A stretch of DNA of 64,000 bases from Paenibacillus alba (GTDB lineage Bacteria; Bacillota; Bacilli; Paenibacillales; NBRC-103111), in the NCBI RefSeq assembly GCF_013204855.1, contig NZ_JABMKZ010000002.1, forward strand, positions 496,001-560,000, in the 5' to 3' direction. The translations under genes and the position numbers were made by a program. The first letter of the stretch is position 1. Each line of letters begins with the position of its first letter. Below, piece by piece: positions 16,908-27,386 of this stretch. The notes beneath the pieces were generated by a model. It saw nothing but the letters and a program-made list of their open reading frames with translations, was not told where the DNA came from and did no database searches.

Positions 16908-18257
16908 CTAGCTCGCCTTTGATTCTTTATCAGGGGCTCCAGCGGAAGGTCTCAGGACAATTCCGGAATCCTGCAGCATCCATTCGATAAAACAGCCATA
17001 GCCGCTTGTAGGGTCGTTAACGAATACGTGAGTGACGGCACCAATTAATTTTCCATTTTGTATGATGGGGCTGCCGCTCATTCCTTGCACAATACCACCG
17101 GTTTTATCCAATAGACGCGGGTCCGTAATTTTGATGACCATTCCTTTGGTACCTGGGAAATCTTGTTTAGAGACATGGACAACTTGAATGTCGAACTTCT
17201 CGACCTTCTGTCCTTCCACAACTGTATAGATTTGTGCGGGACCTTCTTTCACTTCTTCAGCGAAAGCCACTGGAATAGCTTCTTTATCTAAGCTATGGTC
17301 TGGGGCTGCATACATTTTGCCAAATATACCGAACGCTGTATTTCTTTCGATATTGCCGATAACTTTGCTGTCTTTGTACAACGTAGCATGTTTTTCACCA
17401 GGGTCGCCATTATGACTCTTGGAAATGGATGTTACATTCGAGTACACGATATCCCCATCGCCGACGATTATAGGGGTTTGTGTATCCATATCCGTGATGA
17501 CATGTCCCAAAGCTCCGTATACGCCCTGATCGGGTGCATAGAAGGTTAAGGTGCCTACGCCTGCCGCGGAATCGCGAATATATAACCCTAGGCGGTAGGA
17601 CTTGTCCACAATGTCATAGACGGGCTGCAGCTTAACAGAAATTTCTTCATTGTTGCGAAGGATTTTGAGATCAAGAGGTGTTTTGCTCTCGCCGGATTTG
17701 GCAACTAGATCTGCGACCTTGCTGACATCTTTGGAATCTTTGCCGTTAATCTTCGTAATCAAATCGCCGACTTGAATTTTGGCTTCTTCCCCAGGTGAAA
17801 CTTTCTGGTCTTGGGCAACCGTCACCAAATGATGACCTACGACCAAAATGCCGGCAGACTTAATTTTCACACCGATGGTTTGACCTCCGGGAATCACTTT
17901 CAAGTCTGGAACAACATTCACTTTCACCGTCTTGATGGGGATCGCACCAAAAAGCTTAAGCTTCATTTCTGTTTGCCCAGAGTGATCGGATTGCAAAGAG
18001 ATAGGTTCATTCAGATTAACTTGAAATGAGTGCTCGGCATTGCCATTTACTTTCACAATGTCCGTATCCTTGACCGTCACTTGCGCGTTCACCGGCATTG
18101 TTAACTGTAGCTGCTTCCCTTGGCCGCTGAATAAGCGAAGTTCTTGGGGGAAGGAGGCAAAGCTTTGAAAAGGCGGAGACAAACTTACCATACAAACGAA
18201 GAAGACGAGCAGGAGTCCGAACAATCTTTTCCTTTTGCTGGATTGCAATATCTTCAC
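16908..18257 (-). CDS. spoIVB: SpoIVB signalling serine peptidase
   Basis: A 449-residue S55 peptidase secreted from the forespore into the intermembrane space, where it cleaves SpoIVFA to trigger pro-SigK processing. An N-terminal membrane segment (LFGLLLVFFVCMVSLSPP) is followed by a PDZ domain, about 120-210 (AGILVVGHHLV, GDLITKING). The peptidase domain has GALGHVITDMDTQTP (His) and VQGMSGSPIIQNGKLIGAVT (Ser). GTG at 18257 lies one base from AAGGAG; a TTG nine bases further (18248) has better spacing, so the true start may be there. spo0A follows downstream as in B. subtilis. Confidence 0.95.
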   Translation of the reverse strand: MKILQSSKRKRLFGLLLVFFVCMVSLSPPFQSFASFPQELRLFSGQGKQLQLTMPVNAQVTVKDTDIVKVNGNAEHSFQVNLNEPISLQSDHSGQTEMKLKLFGAIPIKTVKVNVVPDLKVIPGGQTIGVKIKSAGILVVGHHLVTVAQDQKVSPGEEAKIQVGDLITKINGKDSKDVSKVADLVAKSGESKTPLDLKILRNNEEISVKLQPVYDIVDKSYRLGLYIRDSAAGVGTLTFYAPDQGVYGALGHVITDMDTQTPIIVGDGDIVYSNVTSISKSHNGDPGEKHATLYKDSKVIGNIERNTAFGIFGKMYAAPDHSLDKEAIPVAFAEEVKEGPAQIYTVVEGQKVEKFDIQVVHVSKQDFPGTKGMVIKITDPRLLDKTGGIVQGMSGSPIIQNGKLIGAVTHVFVNDPTSGYGCFIEWMLQDSGIVLRPSAGAPDKESKAS

Positions 18258-18367
18258 GCTCCTTCACACATCCTTGAGCCCTGACGAACTTTCGTCGTCA
18301 ATTGCGTACCTATAAGTTAACCCCACTCCCCATGTTTTATAACTGAAAATGATGACTATCTATACTT

Positions 18368-20098
18368 TTATACCCTTGATTTCTTATTTCTTGCCATGGC
18401 AAGCATTTCCCCAGCGTGATGAAGCGTGGTTTCAGTGACTTCTACGCCACCCAGCATACGCGCTAATTCTTCAATGCGTCCAGAATCAGGCATGTCTTGA
18501 ACACGCGTGAACGTCCGCTCATGATCAACTTCTTTGCGAATATAGAAATGAACATCCGCGAAACTTGCTACTTGAGGCAAATGGGTGATGGAGAATACTT
18601 GACAGTTCGTAGACAGCACAGACATCTTCTCCGCAATCGCTTGAGCCGCGCGGCCACTTACCCCCGTATCGACCTCATCGAATACAAGAACAGGAATTTG
18701 ATCAATGCGGGCAAAAATCGTTTTCATGGCAAGCATAATCCTTGAAAGCTCTCCCCCGGAAGCAATCTTGCTCAAGCCGCGCAAAGGTTCACCTGGGTTA
18801 GGAGCCATGAGAAATTCCACTTGGTCGATGCCTTGACGCGAATAGCGAACTTTTTTGCCTTCTACCTCAATCCCATTACGCTCATCCAGCGTCTGTTCCA
18901 CTTGCACGCGGAATTGCGTCCGTTCCATCTGCAGATCACGAAGTTCATGCTCAATTTGCACGCCAAGCTGCTGGGCAATCCCTTTGCGTAGATTAGAAAG
19001 GTCTAATGCAGCAATGCTTAGCTGCTTCTCTAAGACAGCCAGCTTATCTTCAATTTTACGAATATGCTCATCTTTATTCTCAATGGTATCGACTTCGGTT
19101 TTGATTTTTTCTAAATACGCGAGGATCTCTTTTATATTCTCTCCATATTTTCGGCGAAGAGACGTGATCGTATCCAATCTTTGTTCAATAAAATCCAAAC
19201 GCGAGGAATTGAACTCAATGCCATCCCGGTAGTCACGAAGTTGATAAGCTGCATCTTCCAGCTGATAATAAGCCGATTGCGCTTGTTCCAGAAGAGGCGT
19301 TAACTGAGCAGGGTCAAGCTGTACGATATCTTGTATTCTAGAAACGGCCTTGCCGGCAGCATCTAGCCCACGATTCGTCGCATAAAGAAAATCATAGGCC
19401 TCTGAAGTGCTCTGATACAATTTCTCGGCATTAGCCAGCTTGCGTTTCTCTTCAGCCAAGGTCTCATCCTCGCCTAATTTAAGTTTTGCGGCGGAAATTT
19501 CATCAATTTGAAAACGGTAAAGATCCAGCATTTGAAGAGCTTGCTTGCTCGTTTCTTGAAGATCACGCAAATCTTTTTGTAGTTTCATATATTCATCATA
19601 GGCAGCTTGATAGATTTGCTTCGTGCTCTCAATCTCAGAGTCTCCGAATAAATCGAGAGAATGCAAATGTTCTTCCACATTCAATAAGGATTGGTGCTCA
19701 TGCTGGCCATGAATATTAACTAACCATTCACCGGTTTTGCGAAGCATCGTCAGATTGACGAGTTGGCCGTTAATCCGGCTTGAGCTTTTGCCAGCTGCCG
19801 TAATTTCCCGACGAATGAGCAAATGCTCGCCAGGATCAGCCTGAATACCCAGCTCTGTAAGCGTATGCCAAACCGGATGTGCAGCAGGCAGTTCGAACAT
19901 TGCTTCAATCTCTGCTTTATCAGCCCCATAACGGACTAATTCAGAAGAACCTCTGCCGCCCACAATTAGCGTAAGCGCATCAATAATAATGGATTTCCCT
20001 GCGCCAGTTTCCCCAGTCAGCACATGAAAACCTGCTTTGAACCGAATATGTACATGTTCTATTACTGCCAAATTACGTATCGAAAGTTCTGTAAGCAT
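18368..20098 (-). CDS. recN: DNA repair protein RecN
   Basis: A 576-residue SMC-like ATPase that gathers broken DNA ends during recombination repair. The N-terminal Walker A is LTGETGAGKSIIID. A coiled-coil middle region (about 150-390) follows, then the ABC signature LSKIASGGELSRIMLAMK and Walker B VLVFDEVDTGVSG. ATG 20098 follows AGGAGGCGCAG. It is 15 bases downstream of argR, the classical argR-recN-spoIVB order. Confidence 0.96.
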   Translation of the reverse strand: MLTELSIRNLAVIEHVHIRFKAGFHVLTGETGAGKSIIIDALTLIVGGRGSSELVRYGADKAEIEAMFELPAAHPVWHTLTELGIQADPGEHLLIRREITAAGKSSSRINGQLVNLTMLRKTGEWLVNIHGQHEHQSLLNVEEHLHSLDLFGDSEIESTKQIYQAAYDEYMKLQKDLRDLQETSKQALQMLDLYRFQIDEISAAKLKLGEDETLAEEKRKLANAEKLYQSTSEAYDFLYATNRGLDAAGKAVSRIQDIVQLDPAQLTPLLEQAQSAYYQLEDAAYQLRDYRDGIEFNSSRLDFIEQRLDTITSLRRKYGENIKEILAYLEKIKTEVDTIENKDEHIRKIEDKLAVLEKQLSIAALDLSNLRKGIAQQLGVQIEHELRDLQMERTQFRVQVEQTLDERNGIEVEGKKVRYSRQGIDQVEFLMAPNPGEPLRGLSKIASGGELSRIMLAMKTIFARIDQIPVLVFDEVDTGVSGRAAQAIAEKMSVLSTNCQVFSITHLPQVASFADVHFYIRKEVDHERTFTRVQDMPDSGRIEELARMLGGVEVTETTLHHAGEMLAMARNKKSRV

Positions 20099-20113
20099 CT
20101 GCGCCTCCTGGCA

Positions 20114-20563
20114 TTAAGATAGTAAAGACATCACTTCATTCACAAACGTACCACTATTGTCCTTGCCGCGGCAAATCACAAGAATCGTATCATCCCCGCA
20201 AATGGTGCCCATGACCCCATTCCACTCCAAATTATCAATCAGTGCGCAGATCGTGTTCGCTGTTCCGGGCAGGCATTTCATAACAACCAAATTGTCAGTG
20301 TAATCAATGCTTACAAAATGGTCGCTTAACGCCCTGCGCAGCCTCTGCATCGGATTAAACCGTTGATCAGCGGGCATTGAATATTTATAACGGCCATCAT
20401 CCAAAGGAATCTTGATCAAATGCAATTCCTTGATATCGCGGGAGACGGTCGCCTGAGTGACATGAAAACCGGCAGCCCGTAAAGATTCCACCAATTCATC
20501 CTGCGTTTCGATCTCGTTGTTGGTAATGATCTCTCTGATTTTTACATGCCTTTGACCTTTCAT
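20114..20563 (-). CDS. argR: Arginine repressor ArgR/AhrC
   Basis: A 149-residue hexameric repressor/activator of arginine metabolism. The N-terminal winged helix includes [20 protein letters not shown] and [18 protein letters not shown]. The C-terminal arginine-binding domain has [18 protein letters not shown] and [14 protein letters not shown]. The position between tlyA and recN is conserved across Bacilli. It binds arginine as corepressor. Confidence 0.95.
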   Translation of the reverse strand: MKGQRHVKIREIITNNEIETQDELVESLRAAGFHVTQATVSRDIKELHLIKIPLDDGRYKYSMPADQRFNPMQRLRRALSDHFVSIDYTDNLVVMKCLPGTANTICALIDNLEWNGVMGTICGDDTILVICRGKDNSGTFVNEVMSLLS

Positions 20564-20565
20564 GC

Positions 20566-21018
20566 TTACACCTCTATGGTAAAAGTGATTTTTTTGATTT
20601 TGCTCAGTGTCATATCGACATAAAGAATGCCCGCAGCCTCCGGATAAATCAAACTATAAGGGAGAAGCATGTCGCGGACAGAGCTTCCTGTCATTTCCAA
20701 CGGTTTGCGTTCTTTGGCTACTTTCACCAGGTAAATATCTTCTTCCTTTTGGACAAAATAGTCGATAAACAGTCGGCTTTCCAGCTGTTCTCTCTGGTTT
20801 ATGGTCATGGTGATGGGAATTTTGGTTTTACCGGCAAGCACATGGAAACCCGCGCCCTCCAGCAGCTCAACTACGTCATCTTGTGGAATATCCGAATGTC
20901 TAGGAATTCTTCTACGCCTAGTCCCTGTTCCGTCAAGCCATCTCTGAAAACGCCAAATGAGATAGCCGACCAGCAGGATCAGTATAATTAAAATGACTGT
21001 GACATCGCCGTTCTCCAT
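20566..21018 (-). CDS. Membrane-anchored protein of unknown function
   Basis: A 150-residue protein with start ATG at 21018 after GAGGTGA; a GTG nine bases upstream is poorly spaced. Residues 6-25 form one membrane helix ([19 protein letters not shown]), then a basic segment (TRRRRIPRH), then a soluble domain with short hydrophobic strands ending in ITFTIEV. No family recognised. It lies two bases before argR and after a tlyA terminator, so it begins a new unit with argR and recN. It may be specific to Paenibacillus-like genomes. Confidence 0.75.
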   Translation of the reverse strand: MENGDVTVILIILILLVGYLIWRFQRWLDGTGTRRRRIPRHSDIPQDDVVELLEGAGFHVLAGKTKIPITMTINQREQLESRLFIDYFVQKEEDIYLVKVAKERKPLEMTGSSVRDMLLPYSLIYPEAAGILYVDMTLSKIKKITFTIEV

Positions 21019-21076
21019 GTCCCTCACCTCGCCATAGTATTCGCGGATTTACTCCGAAAACCCTTTTTATGAAGTG

Positions 21077-21121
21077 AAAAAACCCATCTCTGGGCCGCAA
21101 AAGGCGTTCGCAAAGATGAGT
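21077..21121 (-). terminator. Terminator immediately after tlyA
   Basis: On the minus strand ACTCATCT pairs with AGATGGGT (one G-U) around a 24-base GC-rich loop and is followed by six T residues. It separates the tlyA and argR units, at least partly. Confidence 0.7.
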
Positions 21122-21958
21122 TTATTTACCATGCAATTTTTGGGCTTCTTTGACGATGTCTGCAATAAAGCCCTTCATTGACGACGCGTCAACGAAAGAA
21201 ACATCTGCGGCCGAGTTGCTTGACCAGTAAGCCAGGAATTCAATATTGCCTTCGCCGCCCGTAATCGGAGAATAGGTAAGTCCTTTCAGACGAAAACCCA
21301 GTTCTTCCGCAAAAGATAACACGGTAGTTAGAACTTCCGTATGAACATCAGGGTCGCGAACAACGCCCGATTTGCCTACTTTTTCTCGGCCCGCCTCGAA
21401 TTGAGGCTTAATTAAAGCAACAACATGACCTTGATCGAGTAAAATCTCCTTCAGTGGAGGTAAAATAATTCGCAGCGAAATGAACGAAACATCAATACTT
21501 GCAAATGTTGGACGCGGACCGTTCAAATCTTCCATTTTGGTGTAGCGAAAATTCGTTCTCTCCATGACATGAACACGTTCATCATTGCGAAGCGACCAGT
21601 CTAGCTGATTGTACCCCACATCAACCGCATAAACAGAGGATGCACCATTCTGCAAAGCACAGTCCGTAAAGCCGCCTGTCGAAGCACCGATATCGAGCAT
21701 AACAGCCCCGTTCAAATCAATGCCGAATTGCTTCAGCGCCTTCTCCAGCTTAAGCCCGCCTCTGCTCACATAAGGATGCAGCGCTCCTTTTACTTTGAGA
21801 ACAGCTTTTCGACTGATTTTCATTCCAGCCTTATCAACAGGTTCTTCATCTGCAAAAACAAGGCCTGCCATGATGGCGGCCTTTGCTTTTTCTCTGCTTT
21901 CGAAATACCCTTGCTCAAGAAGCAATAAATCTAATCGTTCTTTATCCGAAGATGACAT
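21122..21958 (-). CDS. tlyA: TlyA-family rRNA methyltransferase (YqxC)
   Basis: A 278-residue protein with an N-terminal S4 RNA-binding domain (LDLLLLEQGYFESREKAKAA) and a FtsJ-like SAM-methyltransferase domain (VMLDIGASTGGFTDCALQNG, then VYAVDVGYNQLDW). Homologues 2'-O-methylate ribosomal RNA, although the family was first named hemolysin A. It sits between dxs and argR as yqxC does in B. subtilis. Confidence 0.93.
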   Translation of the reverse strand: MSSSDKERLDLLLLEQGYFESREKAKAAIMAGLVFADEEPVDKAGMKISRKAVLKVKGALHPYVSRGGLKLEKALKQFGIDLNGAVMLDIGASTGGFTDCALQNGASSVYAVDVGYNQLDWSLRNDERVHVMERTNFRYTKMEDLNGPRPTFASIDVSFISLRIILPPLKEILLDQGHVVALIKPQFEAGREKVGKSGVVRDPDVHTEVLTTVLSFAEELGFRLKGLTYSPITGGEGNIEFLAYWSSNSAADVSFVDASSMKGFIADIVKEAQKLHGK

Positions 21959-21995
21959 TATGTGTGTATGACTCCTATTCGTATCGTTCCAAGGC

Positions 21996-23882
21996 TTATG
22001 CCCGTTGTCGTTTACGTGGTACTAGCTTCTTAACTTCAGCAATCAAGCTTAGCGCGGTTAGTCCGACTTCCTCACGTTGTTCTTTCACGCTTCCGTGCTC
22101 CACGAAGTAATCCGGGATCCCCATTACATGGACGTGCAGGCCTATTATAGCTTTTTCCGCATAAAATTCCATGACAGCACTTCCGAAACCGCCTTGGATA
22201 GCCCCCTCTTCCATCGTAATGATTGGAATGGACTCGCTTGCCAATTGCAGCAAGTAAGCTTCGTCTAGGGGTTTGATGAAACGTGCATTCACAACACGAA
22301 GATGTATGCCTTCCTTGGCTAATTGCTCCGCAGCGTCTTCAGCAACTTGCACCATCGGGCCTGCGGCCAACACAGCAGCATAATCACCCTCACGCAGCGT
22401 TTCCCAAGTTCCGATCGGAATAGCTGTTGGTGTCTCGTCTAGACTTGATCCTGTACCGCTGCTCCGCGGATAACGGTAAGCAATCGGACCCTCTTCATAT
22501 TCGAGCGCCGTTTGCATCATATTGCGAAGCTCTTTCTCATCCTTCGGCATCATCAACACCATATTCGGCAGCGTACGCATAAACGAAATATCGTATACCC
22601 CTTGATGTGTTTCGCCGTCTGGACCTACAAAACCAGCACGGTCAATCGCAAAAGTTACATTTAATTTGGGGCGACAAATATCATGAACGACTTGATCGTA
22701 GGCTCTTTGCAAGAATGTCGAGTACACGGCAAAAACCGGTTTCAATCCTTCGCTGGCAAGACCTGCACATAATGTAGCCGCATGCTGCTCGGCAATCCCA
22801 ACATCGATCATTCGATCAGGGAAATGCTTAGCGAATTTCAACAAGCCTGAACCTCCAGGCATAGCAGGGGTCACAGCAACAATGCGTGAATCCTTCTCCG
22901 CCAATTCAATTAACGTGTTGCCGAACACTTCGGTATACATCGGTGGACCCACTGATTTAAGCACTTGACCGGATTCGATCTTGTAAGGTCCTGGTCCATG
23001 CCAGCTATGCGAATCCTGCTCAGCAGGCGTGTAGCCTTTGCCTTTGGTCGTGACCACATGCACAAGAACAGGACCATTCACTTTCTCAGCTTGCTTCAGC
23101 GTATCTAGAAGAACCGGCAGATTATGTCCATCGACAGGTCCAATATACGTGAAGCCCAGCTCTTCAAACCAAACACCGTTCAAAACAAAGTATTTGAGAC
23201 TGTCCTTCAGCTTTTCCGCAGTTTTCGCCAGCGTACCGCCGATGGCAGGAATTTTCTTCAGTAAATGTTCGACTTCTTCTTTGGCTTTCAAATAATGACG
23301 GTCCGAACGAATTTTGCTCAAATAATTATGAATCGCACCCACGTTAGGCGCAATGGACATTTCGTTGTCATTCAGAATGACCATGATATTCTTTTTCTCG
23401 TGGCCAATATGATTCATGGCTTCCAAAGCCATACCGCCTGTAATCGCACCGTCTCCGATGATTGCAACAACTTTGTTATGCTCGCCTTTTAAATCACGAG
23501 CCATGGCCATCCCCATTGCAGCAGATAAAGAGGTTGAGCTGTGTCCAGCTTCCCAGACGTCATGTTCGCTTTCCGAACGCTTGATAAATCCGCAAAGACC
23601 TTTATATTTACGCAAAGTATCAAATTTGTCCTTGCGGCCCGTCAAAATTTTGTGAACATAAGCTTGATGACCCACATCAAAAAGCAATTTATCATAGGGG
23701 CTGTGGAACAAGGTATGTAAAGCGATGGTGAGCTCAACCACACCTAAGTTCGAGGACAAGTGTCCACCTGTGACAGACAGCTTCTCAATCAGAAATTGAC
23801 GGATTTCACCAGCCAATGTCTCAAGCTCCGTCAAGGATAACCGTTTCAAGTCCTCAGGTCGATTGATTTGTTCGAGCAGCAC
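21996..23882 (-). CDS. dxs: 1-deoxy-D-xylulose-5-phosphate synthase
   Basis: A 628-residue thiamine-diphosphate enzyme that condenses pyruvate and glyceraldehyde 3-phosphate, the first step of the MEP isoprenoid path. Key stretches: [50 protein letters not shown] (cofactor motif), then in the pyrimidine domain [20 protein letters not shown] and [21 protein letters not shown] at 23882 follows GTGAGG by eight bases. It lies downstream of ispA, linking precursor synthesis and chain elongation. Confidence 0.96.
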   Translation of the reverse strand: MLLEQINRPEDLKRLSLTELETLAGEIRQFLIEKLSVTGGHLSSNLGVVELTIALHTLFHSPYDKLLFDVGHQAYVHKILTGRKDKFDTLRKYKGLCGFIKRSESEHDVWEAGHSSTSLSAAMGMAMARDLKGEHNKVVAIIGDGAITGGMALEAMNHIGHEKKNIMVILNDNEMSIAPNVGAIHNYLSKIRSDRHYLKAKEEVEHLLKKIPAIGGTLAKTAEKLKDSLKYFVLNGVWFEELGFTYIGPVDGHNLPVLLDTLKQAEKVNGPVLVHVVTTKGKGYTPAEQDSHSWHGPGPYKIESGQVLKSVGPPMYTEVFGNTLIELAEKDSRIVAVTPAMPGGSGLLKFAKHFPDRMIDVGIAEQHAATLCAGLASEGLKPVFAVYSTFLQRAYDQVVHDICRPKLNVTFAIDRAGFVGPDGETHQGVYDISFMRTLPNMVLMMPKDEKELRNMMQTALEYEEGPIAYRYPRSSGTGSSLDETPTAIPIGTWETLREGDYAAVLAAGPMVQVAEDAAEQLAKEGIHLRVVNARFIKPLDEAYLLQLASESIPIITMEEGAIQGGFGSAVMEFYAEKAIIGLHVHVMGIPDYFVEHGSVKEQREEVGLTALSLIAEVKKLVPRKRQRA

Positions 23883-23995
23883 GCTTGTTTCCTCACTTTC
23901 AATGTGAAAATGCTAAGATTCCACCATTATATCATAGATTTGGGTAAATCGAGTAAAACCGTCCAAGCACAGGACACAAATAAGTTCCATATGGC

Positions 23996-24901
23996 TTAGT
24001 GATCCCGCTGCATCAAGTAATCAGCCAGCTGAAGCAACCGATCCGGATTCGGCAAATTCGCTTGGATAAGCGCCGTTTTGGCTTGTTTGGTCAATTCCTT
24101 CACTTTCTGTTCCGACGCTTCAAGCCCAATAAAATAGGGGTAGGTTACTTTCTGCTGTTTCTCATCACTTTTCACCGGCTTGCCCAGCTTCTGCTCATCT
24201 CCGATAATATCCAAAATATCATCTTGAATTTGAAAAGCAAGTCCCAGTGCATTGCCAAACTCCGTTAATGCGTTAAGCTGAGCGTCCGTAGCCCCCGCAA
24301 TATGTCCCCCGGCACGCAATGAAAATACAATCAGATCACTCGTTTTGTGAAGGTGAATGAACTCTAATTCCTCCAGCTTCGTAAGACCTTGCTCGCCGAG
24401 CATATCAGCCGCTTGACCACCCACCATGCCGCGTGCCCCTGCGTAAAAGGAAAGCTCTTCCGTAATAGCCAGAACTCGCTCTGCCGGAATGCCGAAACTT
24501 CTGTGCGCCTGCGTGACACTATAAAATGCCTGTGTTAATAATGCATCGCCTGCCAAAATTGCCATCGCATCGCCATACACCTTATGGTTTGTGAGCTTGC
24601 CCCGGCGATAATCATCATTATCCATCGCAGGCAGGTCATCATGCACCAAGGAATACGTATGAACCATTTCAATTGCCAGCGCTGCAGGCAGAGCAGCAGC
24701 CTGCGAGCCTCCAAGGGCTTCGGCAGCTTCCAATACCATAATAGGGCGCAGTCGTTTGCCCCCCGCCATCAACGAATAGTTCATGGACTCACGAAGCGAA
24801 CCTGGAACGTCCCAGCTCGCTGGCAATGCTTCTATTAACGCTGCTTCTACCCGCTCGGCTTGAGAAGCAATATACTCACCAAATGTAGATGTCGTTTTCA
24901 A
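23996..24901 (-). CDS. ispA: Farnesyl/geranyl diphosphate synthase IspA
   Basis: A 301-residue prenyl synthase. The first Asp-rich motif is HDDLPAMDND with four residues between the Asp pair and the third Asp, the bacterial type I form; the second is QIQDDILDIIGD. Others are GGKRLRP and GGQAADMLGE. TTG 24901 follows AAGGGG and sits just after the xseB stop; the longer frame overlapping xseB has no ribosome site. The product feeds quinone and undecaprenyl lipid synthesis. Confidence 0.94.
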   Translation of the reverse strand: MKTTSTFGEYIASQAERVEAALIEALPASWDVPGSLRESMNYSLMAGGKRLRPIMVLEAAEALGGSQAAALPAALAIEMVHTYSLVHDDLPAMDNDDYRRGKLTNHKVYGDAMAILAGDALLTQAFYSVTQAHRSFGIPAERVLAITEELSFYAGARGMVGGQAADMLGEQGLTKLEELEFIHLHKTSDLIVFSLRAGGHIAGATDAQLNALTEFGNALGLAFQIQDDILDIIGDEQKLGKPVKSDEKQQKVTYPYFIGLEASEQKVKELTKQAKTALIQANLPNPDRLLQLADYLMQRDH

Positions 24902-24902
24902 C

Positions 24903-25154
24903 CTAATTCCCCTTATCTTCCAAGACAGGTTGGAAAGGCTTTCTGGTGACGCCCGCTTCCCCTTCAACCAACATCTCAATTTTCTTTTCGACCTGTTCAA
25001 GCTTCACACCGCATAGATGGGAAAGCCTAACGCCTTCTTGATAAAGCTCAATGGCTTTCTCCAGCGGCACATCCCCGCTTTCCAATTGTGCGACAATGCG
25101 CTCAAGCTGCTCGATTGCCTGCTCGAAGCTAACTTCTGTTTCACTTGTAGACAT
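24903..25154 (-). CDS. xseB: Exodeoxyribonuclease VII small subunit
   Basis: An 83-residue protein, a helical hairpin: SFEQAIEQLERIVAQLESGD and PLEKAIELYQEGVRLSHLC are the family pattern. It binds XseA to form the exonuclease that degrades single-stranded DNA. ATG 25154 follows GGAGG by nine bases and overlaps the xseA stop by 14 bases, so the two are translationally coupled. Confidence 0.94.
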   Translation of the reverse strand: MSTSETEVSFEQAIEQLERIVAQLESGDVPLEKAIELYQEGVRLSHLCGVKLEQVEKKIEMLVEGEAGVTRKPFQPVLEDKGN

Positions 25155-26511
25155 CTTTGTTTGCCTCCATCCCCGATACTTCACAATTCAATCTTCCATC
25201 TTTGAGGCGAATCCTCACGGTATCTCCCACTTTCACTTGGGAAACGGAACGAATGAGCTGCTGTTCTTGGTCGTCATAGGTCAAGCTGTAGCCACGCTGC
25301 ATAACCTTCAGCGGGCTGAGGGCGTCCAAGTGACGGACGCCGGACTGCCACTCCTGCTTCTTCGTACGCAGGAGGGTCTGCATCGCCGTGCTCATCTGTC
25401 GCCCCGCTGTATCCAAGCGGCGTTTGGCGGACACGGCCTGCTCTGTGGGATTGAAGCTGGACAAGCTGCGCTCCAGCTTCATATGCCGCTCCGCCAGCTT
25501 GCTGACGCGCTGGCGCATCCGGTAACCGAGCTGCTCCGCGAGCCGGTCAAGCCGCTCCGCAGGCTGCATGAGCAGCTGCCTGCGCGGGTTCGTCAGGAAC
25601 GGGGAGCGCTTCGCGCGCTCCAGCCGTTCCTGCTTGCGGCGCAGCTGCTGCAGCAGCCCATAATGCAGCCGCTGTGACTGCTGCGCCAGCTGTTGTTTCA
25701 GCTCGAGGTGGTTAGGCACCGCGAGCTCAGCCGCCGCCGTAGGCGTCGGCGCTCTAAGATCGGCGACGAAGTCCGCGATCGTGAAGTCCGTCTCGTGTCC
25801 GACGGCCGAGATGACAGGAATCGCGGAGGCGTAAATCGCCCGCGCAACGATTTCCTCGTTGAACGCCCACAGCTCCTCGAGAGAGCCGCCGCCGCGGCCT
25901 ACGATGAGCACGTCGGCTTCACCAAGCCTGTTCATCGCTTCGATCGCCTTGACGATCGAAGGACCCGCCTGAGCGCCCTGTACCAGTACCGGGTACAGGA
26001 GAATCTGGACCGACGGGAAGCGCCGCTGCAGCGTGATGATCACATCACGTATGGCAGCCCCCGTCGGTGAAGTGATCACGCCGATGGCGCGTGGAAACCG
26101 AGGAATCGGTTTCTTGCGCTCCGCCGCGAACAACCCTTCGCCTTCGAGCTTCTTTTTCAGCTGCTCGAAGGCCAAGTACAAACTGCCGATGCCGTCCGGC
26201 TGCATCGCCGTCACATAGAACTGGTAAGCTCCGTCTCTTTCATATACGGAGATATTGCCGCGAGCGATCACTTTTGTTCCCTCTTTGGGAATAAAACCAA
26301 GCTTCTGGTTATGAGAAGCAAACATAATGCTTTTCAATCGGCCTTCGGCATCTTTAATCGTGAAATACATATGACCGCTGGAGTGATGAGTGAAATTGGA
26401 GATTTCACCGCGGACCCAAACATCTTGAAGCCGCGAATCGCCCTCCAGCAATAGTTTGATATATCGATTTAATTCCTTGACCGATAAGATTTTCGTATCA
26501 TTTCTCGCCAT
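25141..26511 (-). CDS. xseA: Exodeoxyribonuclease VII large subunit
   Basis: A 456-residue subunit with an N-terminal OB-fold (VWVRGEISNFTHHSSGHMYF), the catalytic domain (PRAIGVITSPTGAAIRD, IVGRGGGSLEELWAFN, SAVGHETDFTIADFVADLRA) and a coiled-coil C-terminal half that binds XseB. The DNA between about 25300 and 26150 is strikingly GC-rich by eye compared with both neighbours, which is also why long antisense frames appear there. It lies eight bases after folD. Confidence 0.95.
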   Translation of the reverse strand: MARNDTKILSVKELNRYIKLLLEGDSRLQDVWVRGEISNFTHHSSGHMYFTIKDAEGRLKSIMFASHNQKLGFIPKEGTKVIARGNISVYERDGAYQFYVTAMQPDGIGSLYLAFEQLKKKLEGEGLFAAERKKPIPRFPRAIGVITSPTGAAIRDVIITLQRRFPSVQILLYPVLVQGAQAGPSIVKAIEAMNRLGEADVLIVGRGGGSLEELWAFNEEIVARAIYASAIPVISAVGHETDFTIADFVADLRAPTPTAAAELAVPNHLELKQQLAQQSQRLHYGLLQQLRRKQERLERAKRSPFLTNPRRQLLMQPAERLDRLAEQLGYRMRQRVSKLAERHMKLERSLSSFNPTEQAVSAKRRLDTAGRQMSTAMQTLLRTKKQEWQSGVRHLDALSPLKVMQRGYSLTYDDQEQQLIRSVSQVKVGDTVRIRLKDGRLNCEVSGMEANKDVYK

Positions 26512-26519
26512 AGGCCTGA

Positions 26520-27386
26520 TTAAACACTCACATTCATTTTGGCTGCACGCGCTGCTGCATCAACCGTGTTGCGAAGCAGCATCGTGATTGTCATTGGACC
26601 TACGCAACCCGGTACAGGTGTGATTGCACTTGCGACTTCTTTGACAGCTTCGAAATCAACATCCCCTGTCAGCTTGCCATCAGCCGGACGATTCATCCCG
26701 ACATCAATAACAACTGCGCCTGGTTTCACGTGATGAGCTTTAATCAAGTGAGCTTTACCAACGGCTACAACGAGAATATCCGCTTGTTTTGTAATTTCTT
26801 CCATGTTCGGTGTACGCGAATGAACGACAGAAACGGTTGCATGCTCGCGCAAGAGCAGCATCGCCATCGGCTTGCCAACGATATTGCTTCTGCCTACGAC
26901 AACAGCATGCTTGCCAGCAATTTGCACGCCTGTACGCTTCAAAATTTCTATGACGCCATGAGGTGTACAAGGCTTCATGCCATCTTTCCCAATCATGAGG
27001 TTCCCAACATTAATCGGGTGGAAGCAATCCACGTCTTTCAACGGATCGATTTCATCAACAACAGCTTCTTCATTAATATGCTTAGGCAGCGGCGATTGAA
27101 CGAGAATTCCGTTAATTTTGCTATTCTGATTAAATGTATGAATAAGTTCAATTAGTTCTTGCTGCGTCGTTTGCTCAGGCAGTTGGTGTACTTCGGAATA
27201 AATGCCAACATCCTCGCATGCTTTTGCTTTATTGCGTACATAAACTTGCGAAGCTGCATCTTCCCCCACAATAACGACAACAAGACCAGGTTGATGACCG
27301 CCAGCTGTGAGCGCTGCAGCATCCTTCCTGATCTCCTCACGAATGGAACTAACCAATTCTTTACCATTAATAACTTGTCCAGACAT
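26520..27386 (-). CDS. folD: Methylene-tetrahydrofolate dehydrogenase/cyclohydrolase FolD
   Basis: A 288-residue bifunctional enzyme of one-carbon metabolism that interconverts 5,10-methylene- and 10-formyl-tetrahydrofolate with NADP. Motifs: VIVGEDAASQVYVRNKAKAC with the catalytic lysine, GILVQSPLPKHI, VVVGRSNIVGKPMAMLLL (cofactor) and PVPGCVGPMTITMLLRNTV. ATG 27386 follows GAGGGGGAAATAGC. Context nusB-folD-xseA is as in B. subtilis. Confidence 0.96.
   Translation of the reverse strand: MSGQVINGKELVSSIREEIRKDAAALTAGGHQPGLVVVIVGEDAASQVYVRNKAKACEDVGIYSEVHQLPEQTTQQELIELIHTFNQNSKINGILVQSPLPKHINEEAVVDEIDPLKDVDCFHPINVGNLMIGKDGMKPCTPHGVIEILKRTGVQIAGKHAVVVGRSNIVGKPMAMLLLREHATVSVVHSRTPNMEEITKQADILVVAVGKAHLIKAHHVKPGAVVIDVGMNRPADGKLTGDVDFEAVKEVASAITPVPGCVGPMTITMLLRNTVDAAARAAKMNVSV

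Noticed and set aside
25051..25677. 208-codon plus-strand frame opposite xseB/xseA
   Set aside because: Shadow of the GC-rich xseA region, with no start signal.
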